DNA of 64,000 nt from M269 sp964640795. Its GTDB lineage: Bacteria > Pseudomonadota > Gammaproteobacteria > Enterobacterales > Alteromonadaceae. The notes under the pieces are model-generated. The model was not told the DNA's origin and did not search any database. It saw only the letters and a list, made by a program, of their open reading frames with translations. The stretch spans positions 1-64,000 of the forward strand of contig CAZXIN010000018.1 in the NCBI GenBank assembly GCA_964640795.1, in the 5' to 3' direction. A program made the position numbers and the translations under genes. Shown one piece after another: positions 10,042 to 19,299 of this stretch. Each line of letters starts with the position of its first letter. The first letter of the stretch is position 1.

Positions 10042-10281
10042 ATGCAATTGTGGGAACTCCAACAGAATCAATCAGCCATTGTCAGTAACTTATCTACTGA
10101 TATTGAAGAGAAACTAAAGAATCGCCTTGCCGAAATGGGGTTTGAGTCTGGACAAGAGTTAAGATGTGTTCGGCGCTCACCTTTCAAAGGCCCAATGATC
10201 ATCAGTTTGGGTGGGACAATTCTTGCGTTAGAACAGTCTATTGCCGAGCTTATTTCTCTGGATTTAGCGAACACCCTATAA
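10042..10281 (+). CDS. feoA: Ferrous iron transport protein A
   Basis: Small cytoplasmic SH3-like protein (79 aa) that assists FeoB in ferrous iron uptake. The family pattern is clear: an LSTDIEEKLKNRLAEMGF helix, then a beta-rich half with GQELRCVRRSPFKGPMIISLGGT and a closing segment of the type L-A-L-x-x-x-x-A. The length is typical. It lies 16 nt before feoB and the two are surely co-transcribed. A Fur-like palindrome lies upstream. No feoC follows feoB. Confidence 0.93.
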   Translation: MQLWELQQNQSAIVSNLSTDIEEKLKNRLAEMGFESGQELRCVRRSPFKGPMIISLGGTILALEQSIAELISLDLANTL

Positions 10282-10297
10282 ACTTCTCAATACTCAG

Positions 10298-12136
10298 GTG
10301 ACTATCATCGACTCTTCTACGTCTAATATTGTACTTATTGGTAAACCTAACTCAGGAAAAAGCCTGCTATTTAATCAGCTTACAGGCCTACGGCAAAAAG
10401 TAGCCAATTACCCTGGAGTAACGGTTGACATTAAACAAGGTAAGTTCAGCGATTGTGAATTAATCGATCTACCGGGAACATATTCGTTGAATAGCTTATC
10501 GCAAGACGAAACAATTGCGATTGAACATATTCAAAAAGCTGTCGCGGATGAACAAACTAAGGTTGTTGTTTGTGTACTTGATGCAACGAGACTGGAAAGG
10601 AGTCTCGTTTTAGGGCTACAGGTTCAATCTTTAGCGAAGAAAAATGATAAAGCGATCATCTTCGCCCTCAACTTTATTGATGAAGTACGCAGGTTTAATC
10701 ATCAAATAGACATTCATACGTTGTCAAAAGAACTAGGCAGCCCTGTTATGGCTCTGTCAGCAAAAAAACTGGACGGGTTGCATGAATTTTCCGAGCTATT
10801 GAAAGAAGCGGCGCTAAACCCTAGTGCGTACAAAATTCAAGAATCTCACTCTGAGACAATAAATGAGCTTTCGCGAAGTCGAGAGCTTGCAAAAGCCTTT
10901 GGTATGAATCTGGATGTCGTACTTAAAGATCAAAATCGCATCGACAGCTTTATGCTCAATAGTGTCTTTGGTAGCTTAGCATTCCTCGCCATCATGTTTG
11001 TTCTGTTTCAAAGTATATTCACGCTAGCTGCTCCGCTTATGGATGGTGTAGAAGATACGATTGTTAATCTAGGTGGACTCATTTCGAACTACATGGGTGA
11101 TGGGGTCGTCAACGATTTCATCCAAGATGCCTTATTTGGTGGTGTTGGTTCTTTCTTAGTTTTTGTACCGCAAATAATGATCTTGACCTTAATTATTGGT
11201 TTACTGGAAGACAGCGGTTATTTAGCGCGTGCTGCACTTATGTGCCATAGACCATTAAGTTATTTTGGGTTGTCTGGCAGGAGCTTTATCCCTTACTTGT
11301 CGGGTCATGCCTGTGCTATCCCCGCTATCATGGCTGCACGAACGATTGAGTCACCACGTAAACGACTAATGACAATGCTAACAATTCCATTAATGTCATG
11401 TTCGGCAAGATTGCCTGTATATGCATTACTTATCGCCGTGTTAATACCAAGCAACCATTACTGGTTAGGATTATTTAACCTGCAAGGTGTTGCATTTTTT
11501 GGTTTATATTTTTTCGGTATCATTATGGCTCTCGTTGTGAGTTCTGTTCTGAGTAAGTTCACGACAACTGATTTAGATAAGTCTGATATGCCATTTATCC
11601 TTGAGTTGCCAAGTTACCGGCTACCACATTGGAAACCACTATTACAAAAAGTTTTAACCAGTGCAAAACAGTTTATTTGGCGTGCTGCACCCATCATTTT
11701 TATGGTGTCAGTTATTATTTGGGTCCTAGGTTACTTTCCAAGTGGCGGCTCGCTTGAGGATTCTTGGCTTGGTGCGTTAGGACAATGGATAGAACCTGTT
11801 TTCTCTCCTCTGGGACTGGATTGGCGCTATGGTGTCGCTATCTTAATGTCGTTCTTAGCGCGTGAAGTCTTTGTTGGTTCTTTGGGGACGCTGTTTGGTA
11901 TAGGTGATGCTGAAGAGAATCTAAGTAGCTTGGCTGATAAGATACAAGCAGACGGACTAGGATTAGGTGCTGGCGTTGGTTTGGTTTTATTTTATGTCGT
12001 CGCACTACAGTGTGTTGCCACCGTGGCAACGCTCAAGGGAGAAATCGGTAGTGGCAAAATTGCTTGGGGTATATTCATGGTTTATGGCACTTTAGCCTAC
12101 GCCATTGCATTTGCGGCAAACCAGTTAATTGGATAG
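10298..12136 (+). CDS. feoB: Ferrous iron transporter B (short form)
   Basis: Inner-membrane Fe(II) transporter with an N-terminal G domain. Seen motifs are G1 GKPNSGKS, G3 DLPG, G4 as NFID and G5 as SAKKLDG. The membrane part shows the two Gate regions, including the conserved Cys motifs HACAIPAIMAART and PLMSCSARLPVY. At 612 residues it is shorter than E. coli FeoB (773 aa); the linker after the G domain is reduced and the protein ends right after the last membrane helix. It starts with GTG at 10298. A Fur-type box follows in the gap to the next gene, so the PepSY gene has its own promoter. Confidence 0.93.
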   Translation: MTIIDSSTSNIVLIGKPNSGKSLLFNQLTGLRQKVANYPGVTVDIKQGKFSDCELIDLPGTYSLNSLSQDETIAIEHIQKAVADEQTKVVVCVLDATRLERSLVLGLQVQSLAKKNDKAIIFALNFIDEVRRFNHQIDIHTLSKELGSPVMALSAKKLDGLHEFSELLKEAALNPSAYKIQESHSETINELSRSRELAKAFGMNLDVVLKDQNRIDSFMLNSVFGSLAFLAIMFVLFQSIFTLAAPLMDGVEDTIVNLGGLISNYMGDGVVNDFIQDALFGGVGSFLVFVPQIMILTLIIGLLEDSGYLARAALMCHRPLSYFGLSGRSFIPYLSGHACAIPAIMAARTIESPRKRLMTMLTIPLMSCSARLPVYALLIAVLIPSNHYWLGLFNLQGVAFFGLYFFGIIMALVVSSVLSKFTTTDLDKSDMPFILELPSYRLPHWKPLLQKVLTSAKQFIWRAAPIIFMVSVIIWVLGYFPSGGSLEDSWLGALGQWIEPVFSPLGLDWRYGVAILMSFLAREVFVGSLGTLFGIGDAEENLSSLADKIQADGLGLGAGVGLVLFYVVALQCVATVATLKGEIGSGKIAWGIFMVYGTLAYAIAFAANQLIG

Positions 12137-12192
12137 TTATTCAGTAAATTATTTGCCGTACAAAATAAAGATCATTCTTTTCCCATACAAAT

Positions 12193-12217
12193 GCAATTGA
12201 TAATGATTATCGATTGC
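12193..12217. promoter_or_regulatory. Fur box upstream of the PepSY gene
   Basis: The core at 12198-12212 reads TGATAATGATTATCG, matching the Fur 7-1-7 consensus at all but the last position. Flanking bases extend the palindrome to 25 bp, starting GCAATT and ending GATTGC. It lies about 80 nt before the start of the PepSY gene. This is the strongest of the three Fur-like sites in the window. Confidence 0.82.
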
Positions 12218-12292
12218 GTTAAAGTCATCAGTTAACCCTCCCTAGTATCAAGCAGAGCTCTTTTTTCAGCTGTATTGCCATAATTAAACGGA

Positions 12293-13828
12293 ATGAACAT
12301 GTCAAAAAGCGATTCTTCTCTCATTTCTCAAGAAGTCCCTAGACGAAAACACAAAAAGCGCAAACTCTATAACTGGCACATCTGGTTAGGTTTTAATCTT
12401 GCATTTCTGACTACATTACTTTTAGCGACAGGAACAATAGCAACAGTATCCAATGAGATAGATTGGCTGATACAAAATGATATGCGAGTAACACCTGACG
12501 GTGAAAAGGTTCTTTGGGGAGAGATCGAAGCCAAAGTCAAAGCGGCAGCAAATCCAGAGCATATGTTAACTACCCTTTCTGAAGGAGAAAGTGATTATTT
12601 TGCTTATCGAGCAACATTCTTGCGACCTGATGGAACACGTTATCATATTCATATAAACCAATGGACAGGTGAGATCACCGGAACAACCCCATTCCTAACG
12701 GTACAGCGTTTCTTTAGAGACCTTCATCGTTATTTCTTTATGCCGAGCTTTATTGGTCTCCCTATTGTTAGCTCATTAGCCGTTGTATTGATGATCTCGC
12801 TCTATACAGGTCTCAAAACAACGGGACGAATTAAGAAAGCAGCTTTTCGTATTCGAAAAAATAAAGACACTCGTGTGTTTTTAAGTGATCTACATAAAAT
12901 GTCAGGCATATGGTCTACATGGTTTATCGTTATTGTGGCGATAACAGCTATGTGGTATCTCGTAGAATTTGGATTTCTGGTCGGAGGAAAAGGGTTTGAA
13001 CCACCTCGCCCCAGTCCAACTGTTGAGCGCATGCAGGAGTTCGGCGATGTTTTGGACATGGTAACAGCCGACAAGATCATAGAGAGTGCTACAACTGCCT
13101 TTCCTCATTGGAGACCGGTACAAATTCTCTACCCTCGTTCACATAAGCAAGCTATTACCGTACTTGGCTACACTGACGATATGTTCGTACGCTCTAGAGC
13201 CAATAGAGTATTCCTCGATCCAGAAGATGGTTCGATAATTAAAGTGCAAAAATCCAGTGAAATAAACACAACAGCTTATTTAAATGAAATGGCTGATCCT
13301 TTGCATTTTGGCAATTGGGGGAAGCTGACAACCAAGCTAATCTGGTTCTTCTTTGGGGCCCTTCTAACGGGGATGTCAGTAACTGGCGTTTTGATGACTT
13401 ATCGTCGCTTAAAGAAAGCACATGTGTCAAAGGCACAAATTAAAACGTTTCCAATACTTCTTATTGTTACTGTTGCGGGCATTTTTTACGTTGACGGACA
13501 ACTTGGTGATACAGACACCCATGAGCTTATTGCACAAAGCGTTAACTCGTATGGTGAGCTCACACTTAAAACTGAGTTGAGGCGCAGTACAAGCAATAAG
13601 TATGACTTAAAAGTAACCGTTCAACATGCATGTGGTTATCCAATCATTCAATCCGTTGAAGTCACCGATACTGATAGCCAGACCTACACGTTAAGACAGA
13701 AAACATTCTCATCAACGACGGTCTTTACCAAAACATTGTCTTTATCTGACGAAGCATCGCACTCACAACTAACCCTGAGAGTGCAATTTGCATCAGGCAT
13801 GAATAAACAATTTATGTTGAATATTTAA
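12293..13828 (+). CDS. PepSY-associated membrane protein, putative ferric-siderophore reductase
   Basis: Inner-membrane protein of 511 aa in the PepSY-TM family, some members of which (FoxB/FiuB type) reduce ferric siderophores in the periplasm. Predicted helices lie near 30-51, 155-178, 208-232, 350-372 and 385-402. Histidines near the helices (His29 in YNWHIW, FRDLHRYF, SDLHKMSG, ADPLHFGNW) could hold haem. Two periplasmic PepSY-like regions lie between the helices. Beyond the last helix is an extra beta-rich domain of about 110 residues that I do not recognise. An ATG at 12299 is an equally good start. It sits behind a strong Fur box, between feoAB and a siderophore receptor, which fits a role in iron reduction. 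Confidence 0.82.
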   Translation: MNMSKSDSSLISQEVPRRKHKKRKLYNWHIWLGFNLAFLTTLLLATGTIATVSNEIDWLIQNDMRVTPDGEKVLWGEIEAKVKAAANPEHMLTTLSEGESDYFAYRATFLRPDGTRYHIHINQWTGEITGTTPFLTVQRFFRDLHRYFFMPSFIGLPIVSSLAVVLMISLYTGLKTTGRIKKAAFRIRKNKDTRVFLSDLHKMSGIWSTWFIVIVAITAMWYLVEFGFLVGGKGFEPPRPSPTVERMQEFGDVLDMVTADKIIESATTAFPHWRPVQILYPRSHKQAITVLGYTDDMFVRSRANRVFLDPEDGSIIKVQKSSEINTTAYLNEMADPLHFGNWGKLTTKLIWFFFGALLTGMSVTGVLMTYRRLKKAHVSKAQIKTFPILLIVTVAGIFYVDGQLGDTDTHELIAQSVNSYGELTLKTELRRSTSNKYDLKVTVQHACGYPIIQSVEVTDTDSQTYTLRQKTFSSTTVFTKTLSLSDEASHSQLTLRVQFASGMNKQFMLNI

Positions 13829-13857
13829 GTCGATTGGGGGCAATAATAGCTAGCACA

Positions 13858-13892
13858 CAAATGCAAATAGAAATAATTACTATTTGCATTTG
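13858..13892. promoter_or_regulatory. Long inverted repeat with Fur-like core upstream of the TonB receptor
   Basis: CAAATGCAAATAG (13858-13870) is repeated in perfect inversion as CTATTTGCATTTG (13880-13892) around the 9-bp spacer AAATAATTA. The central part resembles a Fur box and shares ATGCAAATAG plus AATAATTA with the site before feoA. It lies about 50 nt before the receptor's start codon, a good place for a repressor. Confidence 0.62.
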
Positions 13893-13943
13893 CGTAATTA
13901 ATCATATATAAACTTTCCAAACATGGACACTTAGGAAAGTACT

Positions 13944-16214
13944 TTGAAAGTAAATGGAAAAATGGTCGCACTCAGTGTGATTATGTGTGGTTGCCAATTG
14001 GCTTACGCACAATCGAAAAATACAGAAGAAAAAGGTGAAGATTCAGTAGAGAAGATAACTGTTGTTGGAACAGTTCAATCTCGTTATGTCATCGGGAATT
14101 CTTCCTCCCTTACAGGTTTTGAACTGGACTTTCTGGAGCTTCCAAGGATTGTCAACGTTATCCCTGAGCAGTTGATACTAGACCAGAAAGTCACTGAATT
14201 AACAGATGCATTGAGAAATACACCAGGCATCTCACTCAGTGACGGGTTCGGCGGTACTAATGATGATTTTCTGATCCGAGGGTTTAGACGCAATGAAGTT
14301 TATCGCAACGGATTCCGGCGCCAGACAAACTTCAAAACTAATCTGTCAAATGTAGAATACACACAGATTATTAGAGGTCCAGCTTCAATTACATATGGGC
14401 AGGTAGAGCCTGGTGGATTAGTGGATATAGTAACAAAGAAGCCCCTTGCTCAGCAGCGCTTCGCAGGTGAAGCACGATTTGGGTCTTTCAACGATAAATT
14501 TGCTTTGATAGATTTGTCTCAGCCACTGGGTGAGGAAGCTGGGATCAGAATTGTTGGTTCTGTTCAAGATGCAGAGTCGTTCAGAGATTTTACTGACATC
14601 AAAAGAGATACCCTTTCTATATCAGGAACCTTTGCTCCCTCCTCCACTACTCGTTTGAATCTTTCTTATGAATACCGAGACGAAGCTCGCCCATTAGATA
14701 GAGGAACTATCACAGTTCCTACACCAGAAGGACGTGCAATAATAAATGATCTTCGAGACATTCCAAATTCCAGACGTTTTGGTGAAGAGTTCGAAATTTT
14801 TGATACTAGTTTCAACTTCTTTGATGCCACTTTAGAGCATGACTTAAGTCAAAATTGGAACCTTCGCCTAGGCGCTGCTTATGAAGTCAGCTCGTCGGAT
14901 GATCTGCAAGCGAGGCCTCTTGCTGTAGCCATCTTTGATGCCAATGGTCCTGTCACAGATGACGGCTTTATACAGTTCCAAACTCCCGATCAAATTCCCG
15001 CTATTATCGGTGGTGCACTTCAATCATTATTTGATGACCCAACCGACCGTGTGTTTCTGGCTCGCCGAACCGATGGCAATTTAAATGCCGATGTTGATGT
15101 CTTTTATCTGAACGCAGTCATTGCTGGCGAAATAGCAACAGGTAACATTCTACATAGAATTGCCATCGGTGCTAATTATCGCGATTTTGAGAGGGAAGAT
15201 AATTTTGTGTTCTCTCCAAATACTAATGGTTTGCCAACGGCCTTTGGTGGTAGCGGCCCATTATTTAACATAGACAACCCCGTTTTTGGCAATTTACCTA
15301 CAGAGTTAGACGCTTCGCTATTCCCAAGAAGATTACAAACTACAGAAGAATATGGCATATTCATCAATGATTACATCGAAGTAACAGATAGATTCAGTGT
15401 GTTAGTCGGAGGACGATTTGACTCCGTTAAATTGACGCCACTCTCTTCAATAGAATCAGCAACAGAGTTGAGCTCTACAGAAGAATTTTCTCCGCAAGTT
15501 GCTTTAAATTATGAAATTAACGGTAATACTTCGGTTTTCGCAAGCTATTCCGAATCTTTTCAGCCAAACGAACAACCAAATTTGACGGTAAGCTCCAGTG
15601 AAGCATTTGATCCAGAGGATTCAGAACAAATTGAATTCGGGTTAAAAGCAGAATTCTTTGGTGGCAACTTACAAACAAGCGCTTCTTTCTACGATATTGA
15701 AAAAACGAATGTTTTAACAGTTGAGAATGATGTCCCCATACTCAGAGAAGGACAAACATCAAAAGGAACTGAAGTATCGGTTTCAGGGCAACCTATTCAA
15801 GGCATGAATATCATCGCAGGCTATGCGTATACTGACTCTGAAGTCGGTGGATTAGGCAGTACAAGCGGGAATCAACCAAGAAATGTTGCTGAAAACACCT
15901 TTAACCTGTGGGCTTCTTATGAATTTCAAACAGGTAAACTGGAAGGATTGGGTCTAGGAGGTGGTTACTTTTTTGTCGATGACAGACCAGGAGACGATGC
16001 AAATAGTTTTATTCTCGATAGTTATAATCTAGTGGACTTATCCATTTGGTATACACTGGCAGTATCAGGAGTAGGCTCAGATGACACAGTAAGATTTCAG
16101 CTGGCCGTCAAGAACTTATTCGATGAAGAATATTTTTCTGCCAGCGGTGGTGACCTCAGAATAAGTATAGGTGCCCCAAGAACAGTTTTTGGTTCTGTAT
16201 CTTTCGCATTCTAA
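13944..16214 (+). CDS. TonB-dependent siderophore receptor
   Basis: Outer-membrane ferric-siderophore receptor, 756 aa. The TTG start at 13944 has AGGAAAG 4-10 nt upstream, and no ATG start with better spacing exists. A signal peptide (to about residue 22, ending AYA) is followed by a TonB-box-like EKITVVG and a plug domain with LELPRIVNVIPEQ, ALRNTPGISL, FLIRGF and IIRGPASITYGQ, typical of the FhuA/FpvA group. The barrel ends in SVSFAF with a terminal Phe. It is preceded by a Fur-like inverted repeat and followed by a terminator. The ligand is unknown. The neighbouring PPTase and PepSY protein support siderophore rather than vitamin B12 or haem transport. Confidence 0.93.
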   Translation: MKVNGKMVALSVIMCGCQLAYAQSKNTEEKGEDSVEKITVVGTVQSRYVIGNSSSLTGFELDFLELPRIVNVIPEQLILDQKVTELTDALRNTPGISLSDGFGGTNDDFLIRGFRRNEVYRNGFRRQTNFKTNLSNVEYTQIIRGPASITYGQVEPGGLVDIVTKKPLAQQRFAGEARFGSFNDKFALIDLSQPLGEEAGIRIVGSVQDAESFRDFTDIKRDTLSISGTFAPSSTTRLNLSYEYRDEARPLDRGTITVPTPEGRAIINDLRDIPNSRRFGEEFEIFDTSFNFFDATLEHDLSQNWNLRLGAAYEVSSSDDLQARPLAVAIFDANGPVTDDGFIQFQTPDQIPAIIGGALQSLFDDPTDRVFLARRTDGNLNADVDVFYLNAVIAGEIATGNILHRIAIGANYRDFEREDNFVFSPNTNGLPTAFGGSGPLFNIDNPVFGNLPTELDASLFPRRLQTTEEYGIFINDYIEVTDRFSVLVGGRFDSVKLTPLSSIESATELSSTEEFSPQVALNYEINGNTSVFASYSESFQPNEQPNLTVSSSEAFDPEDSEQIEFGLKAEFFGGNLQTSASFYDIEKTNVLTVENDVPILREGQTSKGTEVSVSGQPIQGMNIIAGYAYTDSEVGGLGSTSGNQPRNVAENTFNLWASYEFQTGKLEGLGLGGGYFFVDDRPGDDANSFILDSYNLVDLSIWYTLAVSGVGSDDTVRFQLAVKNLFDEEYFSASGGDLRISIGAPRTVFGSVSFAF

Positions 16215-16250
16215 AATGAATTCATAACAATAACTTAAATGTATGACCTT

Positions 16251-16288
16251 ACCCCGCTGATGACGATAACCGTGTCAGCAGGGTTTTA
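16251..16288 (+). terminator. Rho-independent terminator after the TonB receptor
   Basis: ACCCCGCTGA (16251-16260) pairs with TCAGCAGGGT (16275-16284) with one mismatch around a 14-nt loop, followed by TTTT. Confidence 0.72.
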
Positions 16289-16410
16289 TAGTTCAATAAC
16301 TGTGGTACACATAAACTACAGATCAAAATGTATATGACCATTTAAAATCTCAATGTGAGCAGATACACTTAACATCAGTTATACCAAATGGAATTAAGAT
16401 ATCATTCAAT

Positions 16411-17109
16411 ATGGCATTTATTACCCCAATCGATCCACCTCATATCTTTCAGAAAGATGGCATCAGCGTTAACGCTTTCACATTTGATCTGGAACATTAT
16501 GATTTTGGGCTTTTTAATAGCTTAAATGTAAAGTTCCCTGAGTCACTGCGAAACAGTGTCAACAAAAGACAAGCCGAATTTTTAGCTGGTCGATTTTCAG
16601 CTAAACATGCATTGGAAGGCATCGGTATCACACATTTTGATATAGAAATTGGATGTAATAGACAGCCTCTATGGCCTGCAGGTATAGTAGGTTCAATAAC
16701 ACATACACATGACACTGTATTGTGTATTGTCGCTCGAAAAACAGATTACTCTAGCCTTGGTATCGACACAGAACATATATTGAATGAAAAAACAGCTAGG
16801 GAAATTTCGAAAAACATCCTTACACAACGAGAAGTCAATGTCCTTACTGCACACTGTCAAAACTTCAACAAGATCTGTACTTTAGCTTTTTCAGCCAAAG
16901 AGAGTCTCTTTAAAGCCATTTACTGCAGAGTTAACGAATATTTCGACTTTCTAGACGTAGAAATTGTACAGTCCTCAAATTCACAGAATCACTTGTGCTT
17001 TAAAATTATTAAAGATCTGTCTCAAGAGATTAAGGCAGGTATGAATTTCAACTGTTATTACTACCTATGTAATGACACAGTCCATACATTAACATTTGAA
17101 GAGGCATAA
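16411..17109 (+). CDS. 4'-phosphopantetheinyl transferase, EntD-like
   Basis: Transfers phosphopantetheine from CoA to the serine of carrier domains such as Ser1080 of the NRPS at the left of the window. The 232-aa length and order of motifs fit the EntD group: NKRQAEFLAGRFSAKHAL near residue 50, GSITHTHD near 93, GIDTEHI (Mg-binding Asp and Glu) near 114, and FSAKESLFKAIY near 152. It is separated from the receptor by a terminator, so it has its own promoter. Its place beside an iron-uptake block and 13 kb from the NRPS gene suggests that the NRPS product may be a siderophore, though the degraded zone in between weakens that link. Confidence 0.88.
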   Translation: MAFITPIDPPHIFQKDGISVNAFTFDLEHYDFGLFNSLNVKFPESLRNSVNKRQAEFLAGRFSAKHALEGIGITHFDIEIGCNRQPLWPAGIVGSITHTHDTVLCIVARKTDYSSLGIDTEHILNEKTAREISKNILTQREVNVLTAHCQNFNKICTLAFSAKESLFKAIYCRVNEYFDFLDVEIVQSSNSQNHLCFKIIKDLSQEIKAGMNFNCYYYLCNDTVHTLTFEEA

Positions 17110-17131
17110 TAGACCTGAGATAGCGATGTTT

Positions 17132-17557
17132 TCACTTTGATTTCACATAGGGCATGATTTTATCCTTTAATTGCTCCGCCGTTATTTCCCCTTTAACCAA
17201 ATACTCTTGAACAAAATCGAACTCTCTTGCACGCCTTCTGTCCTCTTCTCTCTCGGATGACGAATACATCATGATGACGCAGGTATCAAAATTATGTTCA
17301 GTTCTAAGTTCAGAAAACTTATCTAAAAAATCAAATCCATTGATATTAGGCATATTAATATCCAAAAAAATGATCGAGGGCGGGAATTTTTCACCATAAA
17401 CATCACGATTTTTTTTAAAATCTTTAAGAAATTGTAAGGCAGATGAGCCATCGTCTTGTTCGACAATATGCTCGACACCACACTGGCGTAAGTGCCTTTG
17501 CAGTATATATCTATCTATCTCGTTATCATCAACAACCAATGCACTTATTCTGTTCAT
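17132..17557 (-). CDS. Stand-alone receiver-domain response regulator
   Basis: Single CheY-like receiver (141 aa), without an output domain. Seen are the acidic pair VDDNEID near residue 10, the phospho-acceptor Asp in FLDINMP near residue 71, SS in MMYSSS and the Lys in YLVKGE. It resembles the Rcp1-type receivers often paired with bacteriophytochrome-like kinases. The start overlaps the kinase stop by 4 nt (ATGA), so the pair is translationally coupled. With no DNA-binding part it probably signals by protein contact or phosphorelay. Confidence 0.9.
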   Translation of the reverse strand: MNRISALVVDDNEIDRYILQRHLRQCGVEHIVEQDDGSSALQFLKDFKKNRDVYGEKFPPSIIFLDINMPNINGFDFLDKFSELRTEHNFDTCVIMMYSSSEREEDRRRAREFDFVQEYLVKGEITAEQLKDKIMPYVKSK

Positions 17558-18999
17558 GCGATTTCTCTTTTCGGAAATACTAGTGTAAATCGTGTTCCAT
17601 ATTTCGATGACTTTACTTCTATATCGGCCTTTAAACTGTCTATGTGCTTCTTAACAATGGACAACCCTAACCCAGAGCCGACACTGACATTAGGATGAAA
17701 CCGTTTAAACATCTCAAACATCTCACCTTGCCTTTCTTCAGGTACACCCAAACCATTGTCTTCAATTTCAATGGTATGTGCTTGCTCATTTTCATAAGCA
17801 TGGACCTTAATGAAATTCTCGTCTTTACCCTTATCAGCGTATTTGATGGCATTGCTAACGAGGTTGTCGATAATTTGTTTAATTCGAATTTGTTCACTAA
17901 GCATAGGTGAATCAAAAGAAACTTGTACAAAGAACTTAATATCTCCGGCTTTTAAGATCACTTGGTGAGATTCTATAGCGTCGTCTATGATGCTCTCTAT
18001 ATCTACTGGCACAACCTCACATTCGTGAGAGCTAGCCTGAGTTAGCGACAATATACTTACAACAAGATCTTCGAGTTTATCCATTTGCTGTTCAATTTTC
18101 TCGGCATCATCCAAGGCGCTTTCATATTGACCAGACTTAATATCTTCAACTATAAAACGTGCTAAGCCTTTTGTTGATGTTAATGGTGCTTTCAAGTCAT
18201 GAGATGTTCTATAGGCGAATTGTTCAAGTTCTTTGTTTGCCGTTTCAAGGTTTTCTGTACGCGTTCTAACAACATCTTCGAGCCTTTTGTTAACTTCACT
18301 CATCATAATTTCATGTGTGAGGCGCTCTTTGGTTACGTCTAGTAATTCTTTTAACTCCCCGGTTACATTTTGCTCAATCACCTTATCTAATTCGTTACCT
18401 TGTTTTGAAACCAGCGAAATGAGGCTCCTGATAGATCCTGAGATACTTCGTGACATATAGCCTATAAAGACGATATTAAATAGTGATATGAAAATAACCA
18501 TAGGAATTACAGTTCTTAGAACAAACGACACTGTGTCAGTAATAGGTTTTTCAAATAAGGATGAGTTTTCGTTGAAGATATGAACAAAGTCTTTGAGCTC
18601 AGAAACAAGCATTTCGTCGTTAACGTTTCCTTTTTCAAAACGATCAACTAAATTCAACGCATTATTTGAGTCTTCAATATCTTGAAGGCAGATATCTAAT
18701 GCGTGAATAGTGCCTATTTGTCGCATTATGATTTTGTTCAGAAAGTTAACTTGCTCTAAACATTCAATTGGTTGCTGTTTAATTTGCTCAATTGTATGCC
18801 GCAGCATACCTGCATCAATAGCATAACCAGCATTTAACTTATCAACTTGCTCAGAGAAAATAGCACTATATTTTAAATGTCTGGAATTAAGTTGATGAAA
18901 TTTTGCACCTTTCGATATTTCGAACACTGACCATAGCGTTAAAGAAATTTCCGCTACTGTTAGCGCGACGATAACCAAAAGTTTTGTTGATATCTTCAT
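17554..18999 (-). CDS. Membrane sensor histidine kinase
   Basis: Sensor kinase, 481 aa. One helix at residues 5-27 and another near 160-185 enclose a helical periplasmic domain of about 130 residues with no recognisable ligand fold. A coiled linker follows, then the phospho-acceptor box SHDLKAPL, the N box NLVSNAIKYA, G1 as DNGLGVP and G2 as SGLGLSIVKKHI. It is transcribed first in a two-gene operon with the receiver. The ligand is unknown. Confidence 0.92.
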   Translation of the reverse strand: MKISTKLLVIVALTVAEISLTLWSVFEISKGAKFHQLNSRHLKYSAIFSEQVDKLNAGYAIDAGMLRHTIEQIKQQPIECLEQVNFLNKIIMRQIGTIHALDICLQDIEDSNNALNLVDRFEKGNVNDEMLVSELKDFVHIFNENSSLFEKPITDTVSFVLRTVIPMVIFISLFNIVFIGYMSRSISGSIRSLISLVSKQGNELDKVIEQNVTGELKELLDVTKERLTHEIMMSEVNKRLEDVVRTRTENLETANKELEQFAYRTSHDLKAPLTSTKGLARFIVEDIKSGQYESALDDAEKIEQQMDKLEDLVVSILSLTQASSHECEVVPVDIESIIDDAIESHQVILKAGDIKFFVQVSFDSPMLSEQIRIKQIIDNLVSNAIKYADKGKDENFIKVHAYENEQAHTIEIEDNGLGVPEERQGEMFEMFKRFHPNVSVGSGLGLSIVKKHIDSLKADIEVKSSKYGTRFTLVFPKREIA

Positions 19000-19299
19000 T
19001 ACATGTTAGTGAATCATGGTGCTACAGCTCCCCAAAGGCAGGTATAACAAGGTAAGTACTATTACCTAGCACTATGAATGTTTTTAGGATCTCAGGCAAT
19101 AATACTTTAGTCTCTCACGGTATAATGAGTTAAAAAAACACTTAATAAACAAATGGTTAAATCAAAAAATTCAACTCACCTCAAAGCAGTGGCTTAAGTG
19201 ATGTAACCCAAAACTATAAGGGTCTGAACAACAGTACTGCTCTGCTCATAATGCATTGATCTCATTGACTTTTAATATTGGTTCATATAAATACAGCAG
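19000..19299. other. 300-bp intergenic region
   Basis: Nothing beyond AT-rich spacer is visible between the kinase promoter side and the end of the small membrane protein gene. Confidence 0.5.
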
